The notes under the pieces were generated by a model. It was not told the origin of the DNA, did no database searches, and saw only the letters and a program-made list of their open reading frames with translations. Shown here piece after piece: positions 49,601 to 55,391 of a stretch of DNA of 64,000 nt. The translations under genes were made by a program, and so were the position numbers. The DNA comes from a virus: positions 1 through 64,000 of the IMG/VR virus record IMGVR_UViG_3300048088_000314. One strand, given 5' to 3'. Position 1 is the stretch's first letter, and each line of letters opens with the position of its first letter.

Positions 49601-51522
49601 TTCCGGCGGTCGACAAGCTGATGATGCTGGTCGCAAACGATGGGCGAAATCAGCTACGTGAGCGCATGGAAGCGATGGGCATGCCGAAGAAGGAAGCCCA
49701 GGCGAAGGCACGCGAGGATTATGACAAGCTGGTCGATGCGGTGCTCGACCAGGTCTACGATCAGCGGGTCGCAGGGTTCAAGAAACCCAGACTGGGGATA
49801 CCCGGCTACGATTCCGACTTTGCCAAGAGCACGGGGTCCTACTTTAACTGGCTGGCGAACCACATCGCATCAATGCGTTATCGGCCAGATATTGAAGCTG
49901 CCGACGAAGGGATCGAGCGTCACCCCGATCCGCGCACCCGCGCGTTCTGGCGCGACTGGGATCGCCGGCAGGAGGATTACGGCGACCAGATGAACGGCCC
50001 CTTGATGGCGCTGCGCCAGGGTTCGTTCTACTGGCTCCTCGGCGCCAACGCGGCGACCACGGCCAAGATACTGCTGCATGGACCTCTGCGCGGCGTTCCG
50101 GTGCTCACGACGGGGCTGGGCGGGCAGGGGCGCATGCAGGCGCTTGGGACCTATCTCAACGCCAGCCGGACATTGCTGAAGGGGCTGCGCGTCGGTGGCC
50201 GCGGTATCGAGATCGATCTGGATGCGGTGCGCGGCTCGCTGAGCCCAGAAGAGCGGGCGATGTTCGATGAGGCGGAGCGCACCGGGGTCCTACACCCGCA
50301 AACCGCCAACGAACTGGCCTCGGCGCGCACCCAAGGCGAGGAAATCCTGACGCCGCAGCGGCGCTTCTTCCGCCGGGTCCTAGACATCTGGGGATCGAAC
50401 GTGTCGGCGGCCGATCGCCTAACCCGCAGCGCGATGCTGTTGTCGGGCTACCGTGTCGCAAAGCGCGCCGGGATGGACGCTATCAACCAGGTGTGGGATC
50501 GCGACCTCAACTGGAAGAACGCACCGGAGAAGACCCCCCAGGCGTTCGGTCAGTTCATGGTCGACAAGACGGTGGGGATCTGGGGCGACATCAACCGGCT
50601 GCCGGCGATGCGCTCGCAACTCGGCGGGATGATCGGCCAGTTCAAGCTCTACGAGATGGGCTACCTGTCGAATCTCCACCAGATGCTGACGCGGATGGGC
50701 CCCGAGGGGAAGGTGACCGCGGCGCTGATGTTGGGTGGCCTGGGTATGATGGGCGGCGCCATGGCGATCCCCTTCGCGCAGGACGTCGCGCAGGCAGGCG
50801 AATGGGCCTATGGCCTGGTGAACGGGATCGAGCCCGACCTGGATTCGTCGCTACGCCACGCTTTCGACGCGATGACAGGCGGCGGCGGGGAGGAGTTCCT
50901 GCACGGTGCGCGGCCACTCGGCATCGACTGGAGCGGCATCGGCTTTGGCGACATCATCGGTAAGAACGTCCAGTCTCCGCTCGACCTGATCGGCGCCGCC
51001 GGCTCGACCGTGGTGGGAGCGCCGTACCGTGCGATGCAGCGCGAGCGCACCGGACAGGGCGACCTTGCGGCGTTCCGGGAACTCACCCCGAATGCGGTCA
51101 AGCACATGCTCGACGCGCTCTATCCCGAGCTTTCGGCATACTCAGTCGCCGGCACCCGTAAGCTCCGGGAGCCTGGAGAAATGACCGACGAGGACCGGGT
51201 CAAGATGGGCCTCGGGTTCCGGCCCGAATCGCAAGCCGTCTCCGCCGAGAGAAGTCGCGAGTTCGGCCACAACCGCTCGGCCTACATCCAGGCGATGACC
51301 GTCGCGGAGAACCGCATCGCGAACCTGCAGGATCGCGGGGAGCCCACGGCCGACGCAATCGCCGCCGCGAGCCGCCTCATCACCGAAGGCGAGCAGGCTG
51401 GTATCTTTGACCAGAATGAGGTTGCGCGGTTCCGGCGTGACCTGCACAACAAGATGGTCCAGCGCGCGGCACCGCAGGTCGGCTCTCGGACGCAGCAACG
51501 CTACCAGGCGGTCAATCCATGA
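37687..51522 (+). CDS. Giant DarB-like polyvalent protein: MTase, SF2 helicase, JAMM
   Basis: A 4611-residue protein. Order: Pro-rich start; Gly/Ala membrane-like region about 125-310; Pro/Ala/Glu linkers; an inorganic-pyrophosphatase-like domain near 1205-1320 (YGYISRTVGAEGTDNVDAFIGPD); an N6-adenine methyltransferase with FEPGMGIGHF at 1614 and NPPF at 1680; an SF2/SNF2 helicase with VGAGKT at 2384, DEAH at 2556 and QRVGRILRQGN at 2909; a JAMM/RadC-like domain with HNHPSNTGLSSWD ending at D3464; a large helical region and a hydrophobic stretch near 4340. This matches phage polyvalent proteins such as P1 DarB, packaged and co-injected to protect DNA from restriction. Start follows AAAGGTTAGAG. 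Confidence 0.85.
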   Translation: MLRDGGRPGFAEGGDSGDQVIPSDLPPPPPGATTEPPQELPPLPAGATLTPPPPPPGATTTPPSLFAKDKPLVPKTQDDIRTSAPGSWIKDPLTGALYQKPVPAPAEKAPAPKLDFRGLTPEPTPSVMGAAGRGFERGVGPAAGGFVGAGALGEAGAIGGAAVAGPPGALVGGIAGALTGALGGGYAVGAAQNWLLKQLPDSVQRWLGQSDEQQAADVEAHGIPAELGEFLPNLIAAPPRLAAAAIREGAGAVERLLTSRFGAPVTGAAIMGGQSVAQQELAKGEISPKETAIAAGEGLLMGHPSPIGERLLSAGARPVRAITGRGEPTPGGEGGGAGQEGGAPPPALGEVMGIPMGDNNVQRMTVSRVTPEGDVVLVDQAGLAHPMTAADVARLRTEPPPEEAAPSAETPPPPGTPPAGEAPPPEGETRPPPAGAAGVTPSFDIFPPDELPPAPPGATREPPPAEPPPAAAPAAQVAAADQAAAAERAATAAQAPAQPGELDQRIAADQADVAAAQAGAAEPAPAAAPAAAPALPDGYRIEPFEGATVTGNPVTRYRLIGPSGNMMAEGGNLTELAAHARRVAAIRAAPTPRGVEPAPEQAPPAPEPAAAPEARPAQEAPPPPVAAPEPVEAAPAPPEPAAATPEAENGGYKVVSRNNGIREFWWIQRPDGSLVGPGRSGTAVETREEAEWALPYYVEAGKLIAAKTSPPEPVAPAAAEPANTPVVTQEKHTKTGADLWFVRFPEKTTGLGPLARSLKGYWSAFRGGGMQPGWAFKSLEAANEFATRARLPGEKPTPIPEGAAPPAVETTPESSPAQPEAATPPAALAYVSTLRDPARREYATQYLRYLLGRRDEPDTDLSPMAQQGIRLRLDELAGSRAGPAGEPMPPSGERPAAPPSPFDAWADEVFKVYQEQGSEAANTLFDTIATRENLSVEQWSQISQQVRDRVEAASLPWGKGVNYVPPERPVETPAGPRPVEDAAATERRNFVDALNLTNSVERNGARYSIENQDGRFRGVVGGEGLTPAYIGEWTPNRGSAIQAARDYAFRAETPEPPRAEPIAETRAEAERAEPAPREEPAAPRAEAKPAVTPAAGTPMWAHIGKNYLDRDLYRDKNGVRSYVDDNGIRHTEPVQIIPTRGGMRYSTAEPLNKDPEWQVAQPRDAYEDEHGLPIEKEYYRKEPENLEQRIARQLENAREVTEANPTRAEIEAGNYPKGRVNFYGIPFVMENARGALREGIDEHGEPWESQLAADYGYISRTVGAEGTDNVDAFIGPDLGSQQAFVIDQFDPDDGFDEHKVMLGYKDWPAARDAYLDSFSDGRGGERLGNYTPMSLDQLKAWLDTGDTRNPIGQQALPLGREEPTRGVQNAVPPGDEGERPATVQRPAEERGNEPAPAAEERAGAPTPRGDLEARSEAILAEDEGGGGDRAGDADRVPGGQREGAEPGAAAGPADTSGAIRPPTREIDLEPGKEVGVPSQAGRVVDWEVKGTNFPLTAEAISENRSPLAKARDNLAAIELAKRLVAEKRPATRAEQALLARYVGWGGVSGAFKDRAGNFRKGFEDVGQRLAQVLTKPEYDAAAQSTLYAHYTSEPVIKAMWSAMQRMGFKGGSVFEPGMGIGHFLGFMPPDIAQTSRYHGLEIDPMTATIAKLLYPESGIRQADFKSTPYPENVFDIAIGNPPFHDVVVQSDPKYRARGFVLHDYFFAKSLDSVRPGGLLGFITSAGTMNKLDTKARKYLADRAEFVGGVRMPSSTFARSANTEVTTDILFFKKRGQILDHAENELPEWTQTVQRDLPNRAGEIMGANVNRYFSEHPEQVLGEEGMFDKLVAGERYAVRPTPGMDVPAALNEALARLPENIMTEAPSPKELAELDFSRDERKDGSFYEAPDGTLMQYRDGAGRPVARRGAGVEGGRTSAEMKLIRELVPIRDAMRAVYRADLGGGEEAIAARTEFNRVYDEFVSRRGPLNKTEYSYRRPTPAQLENLRSEAREDARDLGREFDEGDFDARPLIEKKASAAAIASARQEARNRAAAEGREFNEGTFDPADVPDITIPKKENLDAFSQDPEHHRLAAIEQYDDRTGVATKRTIFFENPLDVRPEPQVNSANDGVLWSLNQHGKLDLDQIAEKLGKSRDDVIKELGDSVYRVPGTDETYQTADEYLSGDVVSKLEEARAALESDPKVQRNVEALEKVQPAPISPADISIRLGMPWMGTKEVGDFMREGLNLGGGAEARYLPALGRWIVGLGGDYGDGRAEWSTLRMNAEDLLTHALNRTAPKVFDPGEKKGSRVLNEDATQAAQDKVQAMHEAFERYVYGNGSPEQIERLDRIAALYNDRHNREVMRQWNGDYLTTPGIAKGWSWRPHQLRAIARIIQSGNTYIAHAVGAGKTSVAIGAAMEMRRLGLVRKPMIVVPNHMLGQFAKEWYEQYPTARLMIADEQRFHTDRRRQFVADVAQQDLDGVVITNSAFKKLAVSKEYEAKLIQDEIAQLDEAMEGLGQDPTKLTSVSAGARDNMSTVKKLQSKKLKMEERLRGATATDVDQTHTFEELGVDFMFVDEAHQFRKLAFASQMSVKGISQEGSDMAWDLYAKTRYLDEQNPGRSLVMMSGTPVTNTIGELYSLSRYMQRAELEKQGIPSFDAWAQTYGREATELEQTAQGTYEPVTRFSKIVNAPELYKMVGQVMDVVTPNELSQYVIRPALDNGQRTTHLAERSMWLDNFQEELGDRVRAIRSRKGPPSKGDDILLSVINDGRLGAIDPRFIDPSYGTGNAPSNTPSKLDTMIDNVHRIWRDTANQPFYEPGTGKELFRGPATQLVFSNLGIQGRDGGFSGYQHMRRELIRRGVPASEISFVKDFDGKPSEKQRLFNDMNAGKTRILIGSTQKMGTGLNVQRRLVAVHNLDPLWFPADDEQRVGRILRQGNLNPTIQVHDYSTKGTYDSTMWGMMGRKGRFIEQFFRGDPNLREIEDLGEASVYEQAAAMSTADERVIELTQAKQDLDKILRQQSAHQTEQFGLRSAIRWNEEGVKYNEGIIEGIDKDLAKREDTRGKAFKITIGGKTYTDRGEAEKALTAQVKDLLPTLNPKSDLKKIAEIGGFDIRLGANERMGRDANGKIIKSIEPEFVTGGFEHTRYGIRNDATTPRGAIQAAEYAIGNLEDKRRSYEWNVIRSQAEIDRAKPLVGREFAKADQIQPLQNRVAELETALAAKDAERGFDWDKVRKGFETNGKAVGPDGHEYSVQAQTQYGRRASGEKQRYAVYENPEPGNDETRGRRPLFYGEMDNVMELLRDHTDPEKIAERAEKRRIAEAQYAKLTGERDAAIEQAKAAGKSEYEINRSQYTDEPWRARASRIRELEQELGIGRYANLYEGETAAALNSSRGLDQDYERFAQGRQGAHETARDFVLDQGRKNGLENMAVVDRDGKVYASTSDSPEGVVSHADLEDKLDDPNAGLVVHHNHPSNTGLSSWDIAALAYRGVSHIVAYANRTGAHSMASLTPWARQWIREYSPIYTGALRSLWRAARDTLEPQVRGAVESGYLTEEEGNRLLGDLTNRALDAAGVIDYVSPHDLAPLSEAGRRGMVEYGAQAVQQRLQSFGARQETNIADRIDRSTRPVLPAEAMGRLPRPADENAANAGGGGRDLGGEEAPRGLRAAEEPDFSTEATAAAINAAGPPENTRGWWDRLERNLDIAPRSPGEGDHFFNALNKDFTFPMTKAALDPLSNAKWIAELSRRRDAGGLAHDYYQMLDSWQGKPPETWRKLFAAMEILTLEGREVPTDGRAIIVSNEDRPLAALSKPGDVIRITDPSEIRMFADYRKAMDQVWKDLVAETAKQVGWEGEPTAKAIYEAAEAAPTGREKAHLTRAARIVAGIEMMRRDSYLPLMRSGDYFVRVTPKAGTPDKPGIPGWNAEGMAPTVTYKLIDSMTPAERAVGGIRSGTPKQAEAEIARLRETFPEAEYDITHGYAFRDTDTLRDLDIPAVDKLMMLVANDGRNQLRERMEAMGMPKKEAQAKAREDYDKLVDAVLDQVYDQRVAGFKKPRLGIPGYDSDFAKSTGSYFNWLANHIASMRYRPDIEAADEGIERHPDPRTRAFWRDWDRRQEDYGDQMNGPLMALRQGSFYWLLGANAATTAKILLHGPLRGVPVLTTGLGGQGRMQALGTYLNASRTLLKGLRVGGRGIEIDLDAVRGSLSPEERAMFDEAERTGVLHPQTANELASARTQGEEILTPQRRFFRRVLDIWGSNVSAADRLTRSAMLLSGYRVAKRAGMDAINQVWDRDLNWKNAPEKTPQAFGQFMVDKTVGIWGDINRLPAMRSQLGGMIGQFKLYEMGYLSNLHQMLTRMGPEGKVTAALMLGGLGMMGGAMAIPFAQDVAQAGEWAYGLVNGIEPDLDSSLRHAFDAMTGGGGEEFLHGARPLGIDWSGIGFGDIIGKNVQSPLDLIGAAGSTVVGAPYRAMQRERTGQGDLAAFRELTPNAVKHMLDALYPELSAYSVAGTRKLREPGEMTDEDRVKMGLGFRPESQAVSAERSREFGHNRSAYIQAMTVAENRIANLQDRGEPTADAIAAASRLITEGEQAGIFDQNEVARFRRDLHNKMVQRAAPQVGSRTQQRYQAVNP
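39456..39471. repeat. 16-bp perfect palindrome, copy 7 (in coding sequence)
   Basis: Exact copy within the 4611-residue gene, encoding TPRGVE in a Pro/Glu linker. A 14/16 copy in the same gene at 47094 encodes TPRGAI. Confidence 0.9.
41780..42085 (+). CDS. Overprinted small gene inside the polyvalent gene
   Basis: A 101-residue ORF in another frame, from a GTG with AGAGGAG 8 bases upstream. It reads as a normal helical protein (VEFKTPYLLAMRERDPQLF, MNRHLQQKSEQAHQLLEEIL, REAEEIVLATLIEFP), while the main frame over the same bases is a low-complexity Pro/Glu/Ala/Gly linker. This contrast suggests a real gene that was captured by, or grew into, the giant frame. I recall free-standing phage proteins of this style, but cannot confirm. 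Function unknown. Confidence 0.55.
   Translation: MEFKTPYLLAMRERDPQLFNALRRNGEMNRHLQQKSEQAHQLLEEILKHDPKPSLPKMREAEEIVLATLIEFPADNEREPSQEPPQDLPTHPGQFGRRRGR
48482..48676 (+). CDS. Second overprinted small gene inside the polyvalent gene
   Basis: A 64-residue ORF from a TTG with AGGAG (48470-48474) 7 bases upstream. It reads LPIELIDPPGPFSPPKRWE then DFLGRLMKMPRTPAVEDAIL, a well-formed helical protein, whereas the main frame here is a Gly/Ala/Glu linker between the JAMM and C-terminal regions. Same relation as the ORF at 41780. Function unknown. Confidence 0.5.
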   Translation: MPIELIDPPGPFSPPKRWEDFLGRLMKMPRTPAVEDAILEARKRLADSALQKSPTSQPRQPPQQ

Positions 51523-51629
51523 CTATCAGAGAGATCTTCGGCTGGTCGATCATCAAGCTTTTGGGGTTGGCTGTTGGAGCCGGTGCCGCCATCGTGGGCC
51601 TAGCCGTGCTGCTCGCTAGGTGCACGTGA
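51519..51629 (+). CDS. Small single-TM peptide
   Basis: A 36-residue peptide whose ATG overlaps the stop of the giant gene. Residues 10-33 are one hydrophobic helix (IIKLLGLAVGAGAAIVGLAV), ending ARCT. It could be a small holin-like or membrane peptide in a lysis context with the next two genes. Confidence 0.5.
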   Translation: MTIREIFGWSIIKLLGLAVGAGAAIVGLAVLLARCT

Positions 51630-51632
51630 TGC

Positions 51633-51648
51633 GACTCCGCGCGGAGTC
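51633..51648. repeat. 16-bp perfect palindrome, copy 8
   Basis: Exact copy of GACTCCGCGCGGAGTC between the TM peptide and the spanin-like gene. Confidence 0.9.
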
Positions 51649-51665
51649 GGTCGCAGGTGAGAGGT

Positions 51666-52055
51666 ATGTCTGAGCAGCGGGACCGCATGTATGAGGGGTG
51701 GGGCTTCAACGGGCCTACCGTGAGTGCCGTGATCGCCACGATCGCGCTAGGGGGAGCTCTCTTTGGATGGTGGATTACCAACGATCGAAATATGACTGCC
51801 ATTAACGCGGCGCAGGACGTCGCGCTCGTCAAACTCGCGGGCGACTTGGCCGCTGCCAAAATACAGATCACCAACTCTGAGGCGGCAATCGCACAGTTGC
51901 GGGCTGATTTTCAGGCCGCGATTATACAGGTCCGGACCGATGACCAAGCCGCTATTCAGCAATTGCGCGGGGATGTGAAGGAGAGCATCAGCGATGTCAA
52001 ACACACGCTCGAGAAGATCCCCGATGATCTCACTCGTGCTCTTGGCCGCAAATAG
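51666..52055 (+). CDS. i-spanin-like (Rz-type) or holin-like protein
   Basis: A 129-residue protein with one N-terminal TM helix (AVIATIALGGALFGWWI, about 19-36) and a long periplasmic coiled coil with heptad Ala/Leu/Ile (AAAKIQITNSEAAIAQL, AIQQLRGDVKESISDVKHTL). This is the topology of i-spanins. The next gene overlaps its end in another frame and has a signal-type start, as in Rz/Rz1 pairs. GAGAGG precedes the ATG. A holin-associated role is possible instead. Confidence 0.5.
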   Translation: MSEQRDRMYEGWGFNGPTVSAVIATIALGGALFGWWITNDRNMTAINAAQDVALVKLAGDLAAAKIQITNSEAAIAQLRADFQAAIIQVRTDDQAAIQQLRGDVKESISDVKHTLEKIPDDLTRALGRK

Positions 52056-52248
52056 CGCATGTGCCCAAGCCGGGCAGCCGAGTGTCGTCGAGGGCCCGCT
52101 GATCGATAGTGGGTATCACAGCACCAAGCCTGCTCCGCCTGTTCCTGCGACTAAGCCGCTTGCGCCAGAGCAGACACGGGCTCTTCGGGATCAGATCGAT
52201 GCTGCCCGGGAGCAGATTGACCGAGCGCACGATCGATTGGATCGCTAG
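51994..52248 (+). CDS. o-spanin-like (Rz1-type) candidate
   Basis: An 84-residue protein starting inside the preceding gene. MISLVLLAANSACAQAG (from an internal ATG at 52024) is a short signal sequence with a Cys, though the lipobox ANSAC is not canonical. A Pro-rich middle (KPAPPVPATKPLAPEQ) and a helical end follow, as in Rz1 proteins. Its TAG shares the CTAG with the stop of the minus-strand gene. Confidence 0.45.
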   Translation: MSNTRSRRSPMISLVLLAANSACAQAGQPSVVEGPLIDSGYHSTKPAPPVPATKPLAPEQTRALRDQIDAAREQIDRAHDRLDR

Positions 52249-53729
52249 GAGACTCTGGACCACCGCGGCTTGATTGCGACCAGGCCGAACCCCGCGATGA
52301 TCGCGCGCACCACCAGCACCATGCCCTCGTAGCGAAAGTCGGGATCGGCAAACGCTCCGACGATGGCGGCGTTGTAGAGCAGCAAGAGGACCGCGGCGAG
52401 GAAGCTCGCGATGAAGGCGCGGGAGAACAGCATCGGCGCGGCGAACACGACCAACAGGCCGGCCACCATCAGGGCGGTCGAGCCGAAGATGAACGGCCAG
52501 TAGGTGTAATGCCAGGCCAGGGCGACGGCCTTCAGTATCTCACGATAGGGACGCGGAACCCGCGCCTCTGCCTGAGAGTCCTCCGGGAAGCGGTCTATCT
52601 CCGTGAGGTCCTCGCCGGCGGGATAGAAGTTCCGGCCGGAATAGACGAAGCCGGCGACGTTGTAGCGGGTGTGGGAAAATCCCGGCAGCGCCAGAAACAG
52701 AGCCATATTGCGCAGGGTGTAGGACGCGACGTAGACCGGCTCAGCCCAGGCGATCTCTGCCGCGGCGCGCAGCAGGAGCATGTCCGGCGCCGCTCTGTCG
52801 ATAAGCTGCATGTACTCGTAGTTGGGCCGCGCCCAGATGCGCTGCGTCAATTCGACCGTGGTCGGAAGCATCAGGTGGAACTTGGTGAACTCGGGTGGTT
52901 CGACGGTGGCGAGCTCGGCGATCAAGGCATTATTCGCCGGCGATGGCTGCAGCGCGGCGGTCAGCCGGTCGATTACCTCCGTGACGGCCGGGCCCATCGC
53001 CGGGTTGATGACCACGCCGTAGTCCTCGGAGTTGATGTACGCATTGTAGAAGACCTGCTCGCCGGTATAGCTCGGCGTGTAGCCCAGGTGCGCGACGTCG
53101 AGGACCTTGGCTCGGTACTGCCCGTATCCCAGCATCGCGACCACGAACGCGGCGAAGCAGCACCCGCCTGCCAAGCGGTAGCGCGGCTGGACCAGCACGG
53201 CCAGCAGCAGCAGTACAGGGAACACCAAGTTCATCGCCGGGCGCATCAGCGAATCAGTGATCGCCACCGCTGAGAACAGGACCAGCCAAAGCCAACCGGG
53301 CGTCTGGAAAAATCTGATCAGGCAGACCAGCATCAGGACCATGAAGAACACGCCGGCCTGATCGGGGTACATCATCTTGATGAACAGGTACGGCCCTCCG
53401 CTCAGCATCGCCGCCAGGGCGCACAGGAGGGCCACAGAAGGGGAGAAGCGCTTGAGGGCTGCCCAGACAAGAGGCGGCATCAGGAAGGCCATCACTGCCC
53501 ACAGGGCGGCGACGTTGGCGATCTTGCCGCTCTGCCCGAGGCTTGTGAGCCAGATCAGTAATGGAAAGCCGACGTCGCGCTGGGCGAAGCCGGGATTGAG
53601 CGTGGCGTCCGTTCCGATTGTGTTGGCCCAGATGAAGAAACCCCACGACCCGCCTGGAACGATGTACCCTGACGCCACCCAAAAAAACCACGCGGCGAGC
53701 GCGCTGAGCGCGAGAACGATGTAACCCAT
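52245..53729 (-). CDS. Polytopic membrane protein, GT-C-like
   Basis: A 494-residue minus-strand protein with about ten hydrophobic helices and an extramembrane region of roughly 150 residues near 215-370 (from YTPSYTGEQVFYNAYINSED on). Acidic residues after the first helix region (GTDATLNPGFAQRDVGFP) recall GT-C glycosyltransferases or polysaccharide-synthesis membrane proteins, but no diagnostic motif is certain. AGGAA lies 9 bases before the ATG. It is divergent from the desaturase gene, with overlapping start codons, and only the third minus-strand-type interruption of an otherwise plus-strand region. Confidence 0.65.
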   Translation of the reverse strand: MGYIVLALSALAAWFFWVASGYIVPGGSWGFFIWANTIGTDATLNPGFAQRDVGFPLLIWLTSLGQSGKIANVAALWAVMAFLMPPLVWAALKRFSPSVALLCALAAMLSGGPYLFIKMMYPDQAGVFFMVLMLVCLIRFFQTPGWLWLVLFSAVAITDSLMRPAMNLVFPVLLLLAVLVQPRYRLAGGCCFAAFVVAMLGYGQYRAKVLDVAHLGYTPSYTGEQVFYNAYINSEDYGVVINPAMGPAVTEVIDRLTAALQPSPANNALIAELATVEPPEFTKFHLMLPTTVELTQRIWARPNYEYMQLIDRAAPDMLLLRAAAEIAWAEPVYVASYTLRNMALFLALPGFSHTRYNVAGFVYSGRNFYPAGEDLTEIDRFPEDSQAEARVPRPYREILKAVALAWHYTYWPFIFGSTALMVAGLLVVFAAPMLFSRAFIASFLAAVLLLLYNAAIVGAFADPDFRYEGMVLVVRAIIAGFGLVAIKPRWSRVS

Positions 53730-54453
53730 GGTGAATGTTCCTGATCCCCTCAAGGCGATCACCACTATGGCCCACTGGCGCGGCGTGTTCGAGGTTGCGT
53801 GGTGCTGGTCGCATATCATCCTGGCCCTGGCGCTGGTCGAGAGTTATCCGTGGCTCTTCGCGATAGGGCTCGTCTTTGTCGGAGCGCGGGTCTACGGACT
53901 GGCCGTCCTGTTCCACGACGCGCAGCATCACACCTTGCACCGCGCTCGGCGGGTCAATGACCTGATCGGCCACTACTTCCTATCGCTGCCGCTGGGAACC
54001 GATCTCCAACGGTCGCGCAGGTCGCATTTCCGCCACCACCGCGATCTGGGGAAGCGATTCGATCCGGATTATCCGATCTACGCCGAGGGGAAGTTCAGCC
54101 GGCAATCCGATGTCGGTATATGGCCGTTTATCAGGGTGATCGTAGCTGTCGCGATCGTCGCTCCGTGGTGGCCTGTCGCGCTGATCTGGATCCCCTCGTT
54201 GGTCCTGGCCGGGGTCTTTGATCGAGTGCGGACCTACTGCGAGCACTCCGACCCGACAGGAAGCCTCAACAGCTTCCGCAGCAATGCGATCGAGCGGTTC
54301 TTCTTGGCGCCCTATCACATGAATTGGCACGGCGACCACCACCTGAAGCCCGGCGTGCCGCACTACCGCCTGCCGCTGCTGGACCCCGATCCGAGGATAC
54401 AGCGCCGCGGCAGCTACATACGCTACCTGCTTCCACATGGAGACGCGGAATGA
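53728..54453 (+). CDS. Fatty-acid desaturase family protein
   Basis: A 241-residue membrane protein with the three histidine boxes of the membrane di-iron desaturase/hydroxylase family: HDAQHH at 63-68, HFRHH at 100-104 and HGDHH at 201-205, with hydrophobic helices between. All eight usual ligands are present, so activity is likely. The substrate is unknown; it may modify host lipid or lipid A acyl chains, or a polyisoprenoid or carotenoid-like lipid. Start ATG 53728 overlaps the divergent gene; ATG 53767 is an alternative. The methyltransferase gene follows by ATGA overlap. Confidence 0.82.
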   Translation: MVNVPDPLKAITTMAHWRGVFEVAWCWSHIILALALVESYPWLFAIGLVFVGARVYGLAVLFHDAQHHTLHRARRVNDLIGHYFLSLPLGTDLQRSRRSHFRHHRDLGKRFDPDYPIYAEGKFSRQSDVGIWPFIRVIVAVAIVAPWWPVALIWIPSLVLAGVFDRVRTYCEHSDPTGSLNSFRSNAIERFFLAPYHMNWHGDHHLKPGVPHYRLPLLDPDPRIQRRGSYIRYLLPHGDAE

Positions 54454-55391
54454 GGGTTGATTGGGTACGCTGTGCGCTGTGCGGCTCAACGGAAAGCAAA
54501 CCAATCGCCGCAGGGACTGACCGCGAATATCGCACGACGATCGAGCACTTTTGCGCCGTGGCCTGCGCTGGGTGCGGGTTCGTCTATCTCAATCCCCGCC
54601 CGGCCGAGTGCGAGCTCGGCACGATCTATCCAAAGACCTACCACTCCTACGTGATCGGCGATGGCCTGACCGCGAAGATGCGCCGCATGGCGGGACGCTG
54701 GCGCATGGCACGCGCGCTCGGCCACTACTACCCCAAGAGGCCGAGGCTGCTCGACATCGGCTGCGGCAACGGCTGGCTGCTCGACGTGTTCAAAGACCTT
54801 CGCCCCGACATGGTCACGGCAGGCGTCGACATTGACGAACAAGCCTGTCGCGCAGCGAGGGAACGAGGCCACCTGGCCCATACCGGGCGCTTCGAGGACA
54901 TCGACTGGCAGGGGCACTACGACATCATCAACCTGACCCACGTCATCGAGCATCTCTCTGATCCGGTCGCCGTGATGCGCCGGGCGGCGGGACTTCTGAG
55001 CACCGGCGGGATCATGGTGATCGAGACCCCCAACATCGGCGCACTCGATCATCGCTGGTTCCGAAATACATGGGGAGCTTATCACTTCCCCCGGCACTGG
55101 AGCTTCTTCGACGCCGAGCATCTGGACCGCGCCGCGGCCGATTGCGGCCTCGAGAGGGCTGACCTCTACTACCTGCCGGCTCCCACCCACTGGGTGTGGA
55201 CCCTCCACAATCTCACCGGCTGGTGGCTGTTCGACCCGACCGCGATCTTCAAGGCCAAGCTGTGGCCGGCGGTCCTGCTGGCGGGGTTCTATCTCCTTGA
55301 CCGCCTCATCCTGGCTTGCGGCGCACAGACGTCGGTGATGACAGCGGTCTACCGACTCCGCGCGGAGTCGGTGCCCAAAATTCAAGGCTAG
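54450..55391 (+). CDS. SAM-dependent methyltransferase with N-terminal zinc knuckle
   Basis: A 313-residue class I methyltransferase. CALCGS and CAGCGFVYLNP form an N-terminal zinc-binding unit seen in polysaccharide-cluster methyltransferases; LLDIGCGNGWLLDVF is motif I, GVDID motif II, and DIINLTHVIEHLSDP motif IV. The C-terminal part is hydrophobic. It probably methylates a sugar or lipid-linked glycan. A palindrome copy lies in its last codons (RLRAES). Translationally coupled to the desaturase. Confidence 0.82.
   Translation: MRVDWVRCALCGSTESKPIAAGTDREYRTTIEHFCAVACAGCGFVYLNPRPAECELGTIYPKTYHSYVIGDGLTAKMRRMAGRWRMARALGHYYPKRPRLLDIGCGNGWLLDVFKDLRPDMVTAGVDIDEQACRAARERGHLAHTGRFEDIDWQGHYDIINLTHVIEHLSDPVAVMRRAAGLLSTGGIMVIETPNIGALDHRWFRNTWGAYHFPRHWSFFDAEHLDRAAADCGLERADLYYLPAPTHWVWTLHNLTGWWLFDPTAIFKAKLWPAVLLAGFYLLDRLILACGAQTSVMTAVYRLRAESVPKIQG
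55354..55369. repeat. 16-bp perfect palindrome, copy 9
   Basis: Exact copy inside the 3' end of the methyltransferase gene, 18 bases before the promoter motif at 55388. Confidence 0.9.
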
